Assembly: GCA_016722945.1 (NCBI GenBank)
Contig: JAEQMT010000057.1
Location: 115,001-162,014, forward strand
Length of the DNA: 47,014 bases
Reading direction: 5' to 3'
Source: Desulfofustis sp. PB-SRB1
GTDB lineage: Bacteria; Desulfobacterota; Desulfobulbia; Desulfobulbales; Desulfocapsaceae
Positions 9,548 to 18,544 of this stretch are shown here, piece by piece (positions within the stretch are counted from its first letter, which is position 1; each line of letters begins with the position of its first letter). The notes beneath the pieces are model-generated. The model was given only the letters and a program-made list of their open reading frames with translations, was not told where the DNA came from and did no database searches. The translations under genes and the position numbers were made by a program.

Positions 9548-10063
9548 TTAATGTTTGGCGCTGGAGTCCTCAATTGAGACGCGACTGATTTTCTCGTACT
9601 CCTCCGCCTGCTTGTCCGGGGTGGTGGGCATGAGCCGCTTGAGCAGCGGAACGACGCCTTTCTCAGATTTTTCAAAGAGACTTTCGGCTTCTTTGAGGGT
9701 GATTTGCCAGGCCGGTGCGAACCCGGGCGCCTTCTCAAACATGATATCCAGTGCAGTCTGATAGACAAAGTACTGGCGAATTTCCTTTCTTCCCGGTTTT
9801 TGATTCAAAGACTGCACGGTGATGCGGAGGTTGTCACGTTCCTGCTTGAGTTTTTCCAGCTCATTTTTGCGTCTCTCGTTTTCCGCTGAATCGATCTCCA
9901 GCTTTGTATGGAGATGGGCTCGCAGCCGATTAACTTCGCGGGAGAGCTCGTTGCGGCGCAAAAATCCGCGAACATAGACGACGATGCAAAACAGAATACC
10001 GAGGGCAAGACCCTGGACAAAAGGGTTTTTAATCAAAGACATCAACCAACTGGTTTCTTCCAT
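9548..10063 (-). CDS. Membrane-anchored coiled-coil protein of unknown function
   Basis: 171 residues with no recognised family. One hydrophobic segment (about 16-32, VQGLALGILFCIVVYV) is followed by an Arg-rich stretch, suggesting an N-terminal membrane anchor with the rest in the cytoplasm. Residues 36-85 are highly charged with heptad-like spacing and probably form a coiled coil. The C-terminal part (about 95-160) is globular and contains Pro/Ala and Lys/Glu helices. ATG start is preceded by GAGAGGAT. It is a single-gene transcript: the hairpin terminator follows and rnr is separated by 130 bp. Function is not inferable from context. Confidence 0.8.
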   Translation of the reverse strand: MEETSWLMSLIKNPFVQGLALGILFCIVVYVRGFLRRNELSREVNRLRAHLHTKLEIDSAENERRKNELEKLKQERDNLRITVQSLNQKPGRKEIRQYFVYQTALDIMFEKAPGFAPAWQITLKEAESLFEKSEKGVVPLLKRLMPTTPDKQAEEYEKISRVSIEDSSAKH

Positions 10064-10195
10064 AACGATCCTCTCTGGCTTGGATTGTGTCGTGTAGAAT
10101 CCGTTTTATACCGGTAAAATGCAGGGGTCGTCAAGTTTAATAACACCGTCTCGGTTTTGACCGCCGCGACCTGGAAATGATTTGCTTTGTCGTGG

Positions 10196-12394
10196 TTACT
10201 CGCTGGTCGGGCAGATAAGCTGAAAGACGATCCTCATACGCCTCTTGTCAACCTCATGGACGCACACCGTGAGCTGATCGCCAACTCGCAGAATGCGTCT
10301 GGTGACATCGCCCACAAGTCGATGTTTTTTGGCATCCAGAATATAATAGTCGTCATCAAGTGAGCTCAGATAGACGACGCCGCTGATCATGAGATCAATG
10401 AGTTCGACGTAGAAAAGACTCTCCGTCACTCCCGAAACAACAGCCTGGAAAAACTGGCCGATATGGTCAGCAAGGTACTGACATTTGAGCCGTCCCGCCA
10501 TATCCCGCTCTGCTGCGACAGCGGTCCTTTCTCTATCAGACAGGTGTTGTCCCGCCTGACTCAATTGAGAAAATGGTCCCAGTGTGCCGGCGGCGGTATC
10601 AACCGGAGTGTTCGGCGGTAATTCAAGCAGATGGCTGAGCAGACGATGGACTATAAGATCGGGATAGCGCCTGATGGGAGAGGTGAAGTGGCAATAAACA
10701 GGGGCTGCCAGACCGAAATGGCCGGGATTTTCCGGGCTGTAGCGGGCCTGCTGCATGGTGCGCAGGATGAGGCTGTTGACGAGATAGCCCTGACCCGCAT
10801 CCTGCGCCCGGGCGACCATCTCATTGTACCAGGCCGAACCCGCGATGGGGTGGCTGGAATAGAGACCCAAAGAAGCGGCATAGTGCTCAAATTCCCGCGC
10901 CTTTATCGGGCTGGGCTCTTCATGGATGCGGTACAGCGTGGGGACAGCACGCTCGGTGAGGTAACGGGCCACCGCCTCATTGGCGGCAAGCATGAATTCC
11001 TCGATAAGTTGGTGGGCAAACGATCGGTGTCGGGAGTTGATTTCCCCTGCTTTACCGTCGTCGGTTATGGATATGGTAACCTCGGGTGTATCCAGGGTGA
11101 TTGCCCCGCGGCGATGCCGTTGTTTTTGTATAAGGCGTGCCAATTCGGCACAATTGTCCAGCAGGGTGCGCAGGTCATCGTCCAGGTGGGGTGGGGAGAG
11201 CTTGCTATCGAGAATTGCCTGCACCTCATCGTAGGTGAAACGGCGTTTGCTGGTGATGATCGAGCGATAGATTTTCGCTGAGTGGGGAACGCCATGGTTG
11301 TCGAAGGCAATTTCAACGGTGATAGTCAAACGGTCCTCGCCGGGCCTGAGGCTGCATGCATCGTTTGAGAGAGTTGCCGGCAGCATCGGAATTACCGCGT
11401 GTGGAAAATAGACTGAAGTGCCCCGCTCATAGGCTTCGCCATCAAGATGGGTGCCGGGTTTCACAAAGGCGCTTACATCTGCTATGGAAACGAACAGGCG
11501 AAAGCCGTTTTTTTCTTTGTGAATCGCGATGGCATCGTCAAAATCCCTGGCTTCCTCGCCGTCAATGGTAACGTGCGTAATCTCTTGGAGGTCGCGCCTG
11601 CCGTCACGAACCGCGGCGGCAACGGCGGTGTCGGCCTCTTCCAGAGCCGCTGCCGAAAACTCATGGGGCAGGTCGAATTTTGTCGTTACCAGGCAAAGTT
11701 TGGTGTCAACATGTTCGGGGTTGCCAAGCACCTTGGCAATCTCGCCGACCGGCATGGTTGGTGATCCGCCTCCCTCTTCAAGTTTCACCAGCACCGCATC
11801 ATCGACGGCGAGTGCAAACTCGGGAATTGTGGTGATGAGGATGTCAAACGGGTGGCGCGGATCCTCCGGGGAGACGATGATTTTATCTTGTTTTATTGTC
11901 CGGATATAGCCGGCAACGGTCAGTGTCTGCCGGCTGAGAACAGACAGTACCGAGGCCTCTGATCTTCCATCCGACTTGGTATTGAAAATATCGATTAAGA
12001 TGGTGTCGCCATGCCGCGCCGATCCCAGGTGATGTTTTGCGATGTACGGATCCTTTATGGGTCGGGCAAAATGGTCCTCAACCTCTACATCAGTTGCAAA
12101 ACCATACCCTGATTCGGTTACCACCAGGTTAGCCTGGCCAAGGCTGAGATGGGGAGAAAGGCTGAAACCTTGTTTTTTCTTTATGATCTTATTAGCTGCA
12201 AGCAGACCATTGAGTGCTTCGGTGAGTGTTTTTTTATCGATGGTTGTCGTTGACAATCGGCCCAACTCATCATGGTGAAGTGATTTGCCACTGGTGTACA
12301 GCAGAGAGAGCACCCCTTTTTCCATCTGACTGTAGCGATGCTGGTCATATTGTTTATTTAATCGTCGCCCTCTGTTTTTGCTGCGATGCGTCAT
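10196..12394 (-). CDS. rnr: Ribonuclease R (RNase II/R family 3'-5' exoribonuclease)
   Basis: Processive 3'-5' exonuclease that degrades structured RNA. Order of domains: N-terminal winged-helix region (SQMEKGVLSLLYTSGKSLHHDEL), cold-shock-like OB domains, the RNB catalytic domain with the metal-binding DFDDAIAI segment and the family motif HAVIPMLPATLSNDACSL, and a C-terminal S1 domain (SLFYVELIDLMISGVVYLSSL). I place the start at ATG 12394 (MTHRSKNRGRR, basic N-terminus); the frame is open to ATG 12460, adding 22 residues, with neither start having a strong ribosome site. Length about 732, somewhat short of E. coli RNase R (813). Divergent from the SpoT-like gene. Confidence 0.92.
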   Translation of the reverse strand: MTHRSKNRGRRLNKQYDQHRYSQMEKGVLSLLYTSGKSLHHDELGRLSTTTIDKKTLTEALNGLLAANKIIKKKQGFSLSPHLSLGQANLVVTESGYGFATDVEVEDHFARPIKDPYIAKHHLGSARHGDTILIDIFNTKSDGRSEASVLSVLSRQTLTVAGYIRTIKQDKIIVSPEDPRHPFDILITTIPEFALAVDDAVLVKLEEGGGSPTMPVGEIAKVLGNPEHVDTKLCLVTTKFDLPHEFSAAALEEADTAVAAAVRDGRRDLQEITHVTIDGEEARDFDDAIAIHKEKNGFRLFVSIADVSAFVKPGTHLDGEAYERGTSVYFPHAVIPMLPATLSNDACSLRPGEDRLTITVEIAFDNHGVPHSAKIYRSIITSKRRFTYDEVQAILDSKLSPPHLDDDLRTLLDNCAELARLIQKQRHRRGAITLDTPEVTISITDDGKAGEINSRHRSFAHQLIEEFMLAANEAVARYLTERAVPTLYRIHEEPSPIKAREFEHYAASLGLYSSHPIAGSAWYNEMVARAQDAGQGYLVNSLILRTMQQARYSPENPGHFGLAAPVYCHFTSPIRRYPDLIVHRLLSHLLELPPNTPVDTAAGTLGPFSQLSQAGQHLSDRERTAVAAERDMAGRLKCQYLADHIGQFFQAVVSGVTESLFYVELIDLMISGVVYLSSLDDDYYILDAKKHRLVGDVTRRILRVGDQLTVCVHEVDKRRMRIVFQLICPTSE

Positions 12395-12530
12395 TATTCT
12401 TTTTTTTCTCATGGATATGTGATTTAAGGTTGATTGTTTATTGTGTGTATTATGCAACAAGGCAGGTTGATTCTTATGATATAGTGAAACCCACCGAACT
12501 GCCCATCATTATTTCCCGCGCCCAACGTCA

Positions 12531-14633
12531 ATGACCAAGATTCCATTTGATCTCGAGCTCTACCGCAACCAGATGCGCAGGCTCATCGGTGATCAACCCA
12601 ATGCCCATACTTTCTGGGATGCCCTGGATTTTGCCGTCGAGGCGCACCACGATCAGTGGCGCAGATCAGGTGATGCCTATATTCTGCACCCCTGTTCGGT
12701 TGCCAAAATATTGGCGGAGGAGCTCGATATTACCGATCCGGAAATTCTTGCCGCGGCCCTGCTTCACGATACCGTGGAAGATGTACCGGAAGTCACCCTG
12801 GAGACGGTGAAAGCCCATTTCGGCGACTATGTTCAGGCCATTGTCGACGGATGTACCAAGGTGACGCATCGCTCCTGGGACCGGCAGACGCAGAATAAAC
12901 GGGTGCACCGCAAAATCTTTTCCGGCGCCTCGTTGCGCCCCGAGGTTATGCTCGTAAAACTGGCTGATCGGTTGCACAACCTGCGCACCCTGCAGGCGAT
13001 GCCCAAGGAAAAACGGCAGCGAATCGCCGATGAGACCCTGGATATTTACGCGCCGCTGGCCACCGCCTTTGGGCTGTTCAACATGAAGCGCGAAATGTAC
13101 AACCTGGCCATCTGTTATAAGTTTCCCAGAAAAGCCGGTAAGCTGAAAAACCATATCAAGGAGCTTTCAGTCTCGGATTCATCCCGCATCATTGTCGAGC
13201 AACTGCGGGTCGCCGCCATGGATGCGCGATTGGAGTGCGACATTTCGCGCCGGACAAAAGATCTGTGGGCCTACTATAACAATACAGACCGTCAGCTCCT
13301 GCAGCGTATTGATACCCCGATCGAGATCATCATCACCGCCCACTCAATTGCCGACTGCTATACCATTTTGGGAATGGTGAACCAGAATTTCCGTCCCATT
13401 CCGCGAACTATCCGTGATTTTATCGCCAATCCCAAGCCAACCGGTTATCAGGGATTGCATGCCCGGGCCATTGTCGATGGACAGCGCTATCTGTTTAAAG
13501 TCAGAACCACGGAAATGGCGCGCAAGGCCCAGCGCGGCATATTTCGTAACTGGAGTTCGAAGCATGGTAAACAGGGGCGTTTTATCCAGGGGCTTCAGGA
13601 AATGCTCGAGATTATCGGTTCCGACGAGACCGTTTCCTATCGCGATTTAATCGCCGCCGGCGGCATGGGAGAGATTTACACCTACACCCCTCAGGGCGAT
13701 CTCATCTGTTTGCCCACCGGTGCCTGCGTGCTCGATTTTGCCTTTCATGTGCACACAGAGATTGGCCACACTTGTACCGGCGCGATGATTCGGGAACAAA
13801 AGGTGGGTATCGATTACGTTCTCAAGGATGGACAAATGGTGCGGATTATTCGTGCCCCGCGCCGGGTCGCCTTTGAACCGGGTGTAGAAAAACGGTGCAA
13901 AACCCCGAAAGCGCGTTCCGAGCTTTCCAAGAGCTTTCGCCTGCGCAGAGACAGTGTAGCAGCGGAAATAGGCGAGGCGACGCTGCACCAGGAAATGCAG
14001 CGCTATGGATTGCCGCGCGAACTATTGGCCGAAAAAGGCATGGACGAAGTTGCCGATAGCTTTGCGGTGCCCGACAAAGCCCGGTTTTTCGCCAATATCG
14101 GCAAAGGGCTGATTCGGTTGCCGGAGGCAATAGAGCGCATCAGAAATCTGCTGTTTAACGGCAATGTTTTTCTGGTTCCTCCCACCGGCGCCTTCAATAA
14201 GATCAGGCTTGATACCCTTGATCCGGTCTTTATTAAATTATCCGGTTGCTGCAATCCCAACCCGGCTGAAAAAGGCAATTGCGCTCTCTTGACCGAGCAC
14301 GCATTGTCCGTGCATCGCAAAGATTGCGGTCGGTTGCACGAGATACCATTTCAGCGAGAAGATGCGGTTGATATCGCCTGGGAGCGCTCTACCCCCATTG
14401 AAAAACGCCAGTCAGTTCTGTTTCAGCAGATCAGCCGTCAGGAATTGCTGCACGCAATCTCATTGGCGCCGCCACCGCTTATCGTCCATGAACTCGCTGA
14501 GCTTACCGGGAAAAGAGATGACCGGCAGGACTGGGAAATGATCTTTTCGGTTGGCTCCATTAAAGATCTGCGGGAGGTGACAAAACACTTCGACAAATTA
14601 TCGCTGAACTATGAGTTTCTGCTGGATTTCTAG
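12531..14633 (+). CDS. RelA/SpoT-family (p)ppGpp hydrolase-like protein with degenerate synthetase domain
   Basis: 700 residues with the long RSH layout. The hydrolase half looks intact: His53 in ILHPCSVAK, the HD pair in LLHDTVED (79-84) and ADRLHNLRT (145-153). The synthetase half keeps the fold signature FRPIPRTIRDFIANPKPTGYQGLH. However, the basic nucleotide loop (usually RxKxxxSxxxK) is only loosely kept in ECDISRRTKDLWAYYNN, and the acidic segment before the DCY motif reads TPIEIIITAHS, without the expected Asp/Glu pair. A TGS domain (TYTPQGDLICLPTGA...), a Cys-containing C-terminal domain (SGCCNPNPAEKGN) and an ACT-like end follow. I infer a hydrolase-dominant SpoT-like enzyme. No rpoZ or gmk neighbour is present; rnr is divergent. 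Confidence 0.88.
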   Translation: MTKIPFDLELYRNQMRRLIGDQPNAHTFWDALDFAVEAHHDQWRRSGDAYILHPCSVAKILAEELDITDPEILAAALLHDTVEDVPEVTLETVKAHFGDYVQAIVDGCTKVTHRSWDRQTQNKRVHRKIFSGASLRPEVMLVKLADRLHNLRTLQAMPKEKRQRIADETLDIYAPLATAFGLFNMKREMYNLAICYKFPRKAGKLKNHIKELSVSDSSRIIVEQLRVAAMDARLECDISRRTKDLWAYYNNTDRQLLQRIDTPIEIIITAHSIADCYTILGMVNQNFRPIPRTIRDFIANPKPTGYQGLHARAIVDGQRYLFKVRTTEMARKAQRGIFRNWSSKHGKQGRFIQGLQEMLEIIGSDETVSYRDLIAAGGMGEIYTYTPQGDLICLPTGACVLDFAFHVHTEIGHTCTGAMIREQKVGIDYVLKDGQMVRIIRAPRRVAFEPGVEKRCKTPKARSELSKSFRLRRDSVAAEIGEATLHQEMQRYGLPRELLAEKGMDEVADSFAVPDKARFFANIGKGLIRLPEAIERIRNLLFNGNVFLVPPTGAFNKIRLDTLDPVFIKLSGCCNPNPAEKGNCALLTEHALSVHRKDCGRLHEIPFQREDAVDIAWERSTPIEKRQSVLFQQISRQELLHAISLAPPPLIVHELAELTGKRDDRQDWEMIFSVGSIKDLREVTKHFDKLSLNYEFLLDF

Positions 14634-14726
14634 TTTCCCGTATAGTGGTATTGTGGAAGGCGCTGCGCGCGGGGCTTTGCTGATCAGAGCAACACGGCGA
14701 GCAGATCAACCTGGCTTGCGGATAGA

Positions 14727-15290
14727 TCATGCGACCGTTTTTTCCCGGCTTGTTTTGGTGCGATAGTTGCTCAGTACCTGGCACAACATGTCAGGAAGGT
14801 CGTTTTTCTGACGGGAACTGCGGGCGAGTTGTTTGAGTACTTTTTGCAGAGTCAGCCCCTCGGCCAGATAGACGTTGCGAAGAATCAACGATATCAAGCG
14901 GGTGATGGTTGTCAGATTTGATATTCTCGATTGTAAATGGTGATCCCGATCAAAGGCGGTGGAAGCAAAAATTTCCACCGGGTCACCGTTAATTTCACTT
15001 ACTGAAACATACCAGGAGTTGCGCTCCCGGTCGTGGGTACGGTAGCGAACCGCATCCAGAACTTCGGGAATAGCCTCATGGTGAGCGTGACTGTCGGCAG
15101 TAGATGTTTTTTCCACTGAGTTGTCGGCGACGCCGGTAAGGGCGGTAAGGCGCGACAACAGGTCGGGATGCTCTTCAAGGAGATGGACAAGGTCGAGACA
15201 GCGCCGACAAAATTCATTTCCGGCATGATCGGTCAGCGGTTCCTGGGCAGAGCAGCCGTCACAGATTTCGATTAATTCTTTTTGTTTCAT
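14727..15290 (-). CDS. TSCPD-like domain protein with N-terminal zinc ribbon
   Basis: 187 residues, not a characterised protein. The N-terminus has CX2C-X14-CX2C (Cys10, 13, 28, 31), a probable zinc ribbon. Residues about 90-145 (YVSVSEINGDPVEIFA ... ITRLISLILRNVY) resemble the TSCPD domain found at the end of vitamin B12-dependent ribonucleotide reductase NrdJ and as stand-alone proteins: a beta hairpin ending in EIFA, then a helix with RLISLILR. The defining TSCPD cysteine motif is not seen in the usual place. The start overlaps the end of aat by 32 bp, so the two are co-transcribed. A role with nucleotide reduction is only a suggestion. Confidence 0.6.
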   Translation of the reverse strand: MKQKELIEICDGCSAQEPLTDHAGNEFCRRCLDLVHLLEEHPDLLSRLTALTGVADNSVEKTSTADSHAHHEAIPEVLDAVRYRTHDRERNSWYVSVSEINGDPVEIFASTAFDRDHHLQSRISNLTTITRLISLILRNVYLAEGLTLQKVLKQLARSSRQKNDLPDMLCQVLSNYRTKTSREKTVA

Positions 15291-15966
15291 AGGGCCTGAT
15301 GGCTTGAGGTAGAAGGGTCGATATATGCTGGTGCAAAAGCAATTGAAAATCAGATCCCGCTATTTCCCGCGCTCCCATGGCGGTGAGGTGGGCGGTGCTC
15401 ATCTGACAATCAATAAGCTTAAAATTATGTGTTTTAAGATAATCAACCAGCCAGATTAAAGCAAACTTTGAGCTGTTTGTCTGGTGGGAAAACATCGACT
15501 CACCGAAGAAAACATGGCCCAGGCAGACGCCGTACAGACCACCCACTAATTGGTCGTTTTCCCAGCATTCAACGGAATGGGCATATCCCCTGTGGTGCAG
15601 ATCGATATAGGCAGTCATCATCTCAGGCGTTATCCAGGTGTCTTCCCGGCCTGGTGAGCGGGTATCAGCACAGCATCTGACTACCTCGGCAAAGGCGCCG
15701 TCGATAGTCATTGTGCACGACCGATTGCGCCAGTAACGCTGAAGACGCCTCGATATCCTAAACTCGTCGGGAAAAAGCACCAACCGTGGGGAAGTGAACC
15801 ACCAGAGGATAGGGTCGCCCACTGAGTACCAGGGAAAAATTCCCAGCCGATACGCCGCTACCAGTCGCTGCGGACTCAGGTCTCCGCCAACCGCCAGCAG
15901 ACCGTTTGGCTCGGCCAGATCCGGGTGCGGAAAGATAATCTGATCGTTCAGTTCAAATACCGCCAT
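15259..15966 (-). CDS. aat: Leucyl/phenylalanyl-tRNA-protein transferase
   Basis: Transfers Leu or Phe from aminoacyl-tRNA to proteins bearing N-terminal Arg or Lys, marking them for ClpAP (N-degron pathway). 235 residues, the normal length. Family motifs: DLAEPNGLLAVGGDLSPQRL, YRLGIFPWY, WWFTSPRLVL, and GHVFFGESMFS followed by NSSKFALIWL. First gene of a two-gene unit with the TSCPD-like protein (32 bp overlap). Immediately upstream (15967-16182) no gene was found. Confidence 0.95.
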   Translation of the reverse strand: MAVFELNDQIIFPHPDLAEPNGLLAVGGDLSPQRLVAAYRLGIFPWYSVGDPILWWFTSPRLVLFPDEFRISRRLQRYWRNRSCTMTIDGAFAEVVRCCADTRSPGREDTWITPEMMTAYIDLHHRGYAHSVECWENDQLVGGLYGVCLGHVFFGESMFSHQTNSSKFALIWLVDYLKTHNFKLIDCQMSTAHLTAMGAREIAGSDFQLLLHQHISTLLPQAIRPYETKRINRNL

Positions 15967-16182
15967 ATCATCAATTGAAAAAGGGCCCGACCTATCGTTT
16001 TTTCAAGCCTCCCCGAGATTAAACCGAGGTGGTGCCTGGGTAAACCGAAAAGAGCACAAGGATGAAGATGGGGCATGATCCACAAGAAAACGAATTCTCA
16101 TCGTAATGTTTAAGTGATTACTTTCATCCAGGCGTATTTTTTGGTAGATGACAGTACGACAGATACCTGATGGATATTTCAG
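15967..16182. other. Gene-free spacer upstream of aat
   Basis: About 215 bp that holds no convincing gene. A minus-strand open frame (16003-16212) runs partly into the neighbouring repeat element, has no clear ribosome site and resembles nothing known. The aat promoter probably lies here but no clear -35/-10 pair stands out. Confidence 0.5.
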
Positions 16183-16320
16183 GGAACCTTGCAAAATGGC
16201 CTTTTCGCCCAATCTCCGTGTTGCTTAAAAAATTTTATCCTCGGGATATCAGCCCGGCCTGTGGTAAAATTTTCCTCGCGCCTTGATCTTGAACGAAAAT
16301 TCTCATTTTTCAAGGCTCCT
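16183..16320 (+). mobile_element. MITE-like palindromic element (138 bp) with TTTCAG target duplication
   Basis: The ends are inverted repeats: GGAACCTTGCAAAATG on the left, complementary with two mismatches to CATTTTTCAAGGCTCC on the right. The element is flanked on both sides by the same 6 bp, TTTCAG (16177-16182 and 16321-16326), as expected of a target-site duplication. The interior is also imperfectly palindromic, so the transcript could fold into one long hairpin. No protein is encoded. It sits 14 bp upstream of the DamX-like gene, so it may affect that gene's expression. A more decayed relative lies at 9345-9470. Confidence 0.8.
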
Positions 16321-16340
16321 TTCAGCATTACAATGCAGCA

Positions 16341-18476
16341 ATGAAAAGTAAACGACAACCATTTCGGCCACAGGTCGATCCGTTTTTCTTTTTCCCCGAT
16401 GGCGGTCGTCGGGAGATGATCACCGCTATCCGCCGTGATCTTGAAAACGGTGTTTGCCTGATCATTGTCACCGGTGATGAAGGGGCGGGCAAGACCATGA
16501 GCTGCCGCATGGCGGTGAACAAACTGCCCGCTCACCTCATTTCGTATTACGATTCAGGTCCGGTAGCCTCTTTTGCAATGATGGTGCAGCGTGCCGCTCG
16601 CCTGGTATTGCCCGATGTCTCCGAAGAACAACCGCCAGAAGCGGTCGGCGAATTGCTGGCGGTGTTGGCGGCTGAGCTCGATAGGCGACAGGTGCACATG
16701 GTGATCGTGCTCGACAACGCCGAGCAGATTCATCTTGCCACCCTGGAGCGGATCAGAAAAATGCTCGACCAGTACAATGGTGAGCGGCTGCGTTTTCAAT
16801 TGCTGCTTGGCGGCACCACAAGACTGGAAAAAAGTCTTGAGCAGCTCACCATCGTACCGTTTCAGCCTGTTGCCGAAAAACGCTACCATCTGGAAAAATT
16901 AAACTACCATCAGGTTTCGGACTACCTCTCCCACGTGCTGGCAAGGGCAGGCGCAGAGGGGGGGACCGGTTTCTCAACGGCCGAGATCAACACCATTTAT
17001 CGGGGTGGAGACGGTAATTTTGCCGCCACTAACCGAATCGCCCTGGAGTTGCTGGAGGGGAAACAACCAACCATTTCCTCCATTGACGCATCTAAAGATG
17101 GGGTTCGTGGGGTGCCTCGCGTGACCGGCGTCCGGCCCTGGTTAAGAAACTGGATTGGTCGCTATATCTGGCAATGGCCTCGCTCTTTTGCCCGGGTTCC
17201 GCGTTTGCTTGTGTATGGGATGGCACTGGCGCTGCTTGCTGGCAGCATTGCCCTTTTCCTTTCCATACGCCCTTCCGATGAGCTACCCGATGAAAAGAAC
17301 AACACGCCGCTGGCTGCCCTTAATGATCCGCCAATAACTGCTGGCAACGGGCAACGCTCCTCCCCCTCCACCACCCTGGACAACCCGCCGCGTTCCGATG
17401 AACCACAAGTGGTGGACCACTATGGTGCGGGTGGGAAAGAACCGCTTTATTCAGCAGAAAACACCTCTAATGAGCCCAGTGAGAAGGCGATCGAATCCGA
17501 CCAGGGAGCCGACCAGAATCCACCACAACCAACGCCGCTGGACTTAATTACTGAGGTCGACCTACCAACCGAAACCCCTCCAACACCTTTAGCGGCGCAA
17601 CCCGCTCCCACACCGCCTCATGATCAGCCGGCACCAGGTGCATCTTCTCAAGAAGACGGTGGCGGTACAGGTGAAGCGCAACAAGACGAGAATCCATCCA
17701 CGTCAATGGCGGGCCTGATGGAGTCGCCGGATACCCTGAGATCAGATGACAGGCCCACTGATATCGCGTCATCGTCGGAAGATGGTTCGCTCCCCTTAGA
17801 TTTAGACGAAAAACCCAGCGATGCGATGGCGGTGTCGGAGCCACCACTTGTAGCAGAGCAACAGCGAGATCAGGAACATGCTTCTTCGCCACTTGCTGAG
17901 CTACCGGCCGAATCCCCACCCATTGAGCAGATGAGCCAACTTGCGGAGCAAGGTAATGAGGACGGCGAAAAGCAGCAGGTTGATGGTATTGCTGGTGGAC
18001 CGGCGGAACAGCTGCTGGCGCAGACCAAGACAGTGGTGCAGCCGAAAGAGGTAATCATTATCGCCGATGAAACTCCCAAACGGATGATAACCGAAACCTC
18101 TTCGGCTGCCGGAACGGATGGCAGTGAGCCGGAGAGCGGCCAGGATATTGATAATATCTATCAGAGACGGGTTGCCGCGGCCGGTGAGTTGTCCAATGGA
18201 AACGGCCAACCCTATACCATTTTCTTGACCGAGTTTGATTCCGTGGATGCGGTGAAACAATACCTTGCCACGGACGAATATGGCCAGATTGCCGAGCAAT
18301 TGTATATTATCGAGCACAACGGTAACACCCCGCTGGTGTCGGTGTATTATGGGCGGTTTGGCGACGAACAGGCGGCCCTGGCCGCACAGGGGGAATTGCC
18401 CGAATCTATAACCTCCGAGAACCCGAAAGTGATGACAACCGCGGAAGCGGCAGTGCAGGAAGGATTGCTGCCGTAG
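16341..18476 (+). CDS. DamX-like protein: AAA+ ATPase, membrane segment, SPOR domain
   Basis: 711 residues. The cytoplasmic N-terminal ATPase resembles ExeA/GspA: Walker A GDEGAGKT (45-52), Walker B HMVIVLDNAE (about 118-127). One transmembrane helix (about 289-310, LLVYGMALALLAGSIALFLSI) follows. A 300-residue Pro/Glu/Gln/Ser-rich stretch, probably disordered, spans the periplasm, and a C-terminal SPOR-like domain (about 622-700, starting GQPYTIFLTEFDSVDAV) would bind septal, denuded peptidoglycan. The same order is found in E. coli DamX, so a role in division or envelope remodelling is likely. The start at 16341 lacks an obvious ribosome site, perhaps because the adjacent MITE displaced the original leader. 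Confidence 0.82.
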   Translation: MKSKRQPFRPQVDPFFFFPDGGRREMITAIRRDLENGVCLIIVTGDEGAGKTMSCRMAVNKLPAHLISYYDSGPVASFAMMVQRAARLVLPDVSEEQPPEAVGELLAVLAAELDRRQVHMVIVLDNAEQIHLATLERIRKMLDQYNGERLRFQLLLGGTTRLEKSLEQLTIVPFQPVAEKRYHLEKLNYHQVSDYLSHVLARAGAEGGTGFSTAEINTIYRGGDGNFAATNRIALELLEGKQPTISSIDASKDGVRGVPRVTGVRPWLRNWIGRYIWQWPRSFARVPRLLVYGMALALLAGSIALFLSIRPSDELPDEKNNTPLAALNDPPITAGNGQRSSPSTTLDNPPRSDEPQVVDHYGAGGKEPLYSAENTSNEPSEKAIESDQGADQNPPQPTPLDLITEVDLPTETPPTPLAAQPAPTPPHDQPAPGASSQEDGGGTGEAQQDENPSTSMAGLMESPDTLRSDDRPTDIASSSEDGSLPLDLDEKPSDAMAVSEPPLVAEQQRDQEHASSPLAELPAESPPIEQMSQLAEQGNEDGEKQQVDGIAGGPAEQLLAQTKTVVQPKEVIIIADETPKRMITETSSAAGTDGSEPESGQDIDNIYQRRVAAAGELSNGNGQPYTIFLTEFDSVDAVKQYLATDEYGQIAEQLYIIEHNGNTPLVSVYYGRFGDEQAALAAQGELPESITSENPKVMTTAEAAVQEGLLP

Positions 18477-18544
18477 GCAGAAAACGGGTTGCCCAACCCG
18501 TGGCAGGCGCGTGATAGGCGCGGTTGTCGGCAGAGGAAATATCA

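Noticed and set aside
16003-16212. 69-codon minus-strand open frame upstream of aat
   Set aside because: It starts inside the MITE-like element, has no ribosome site and matches no family; probably chance.
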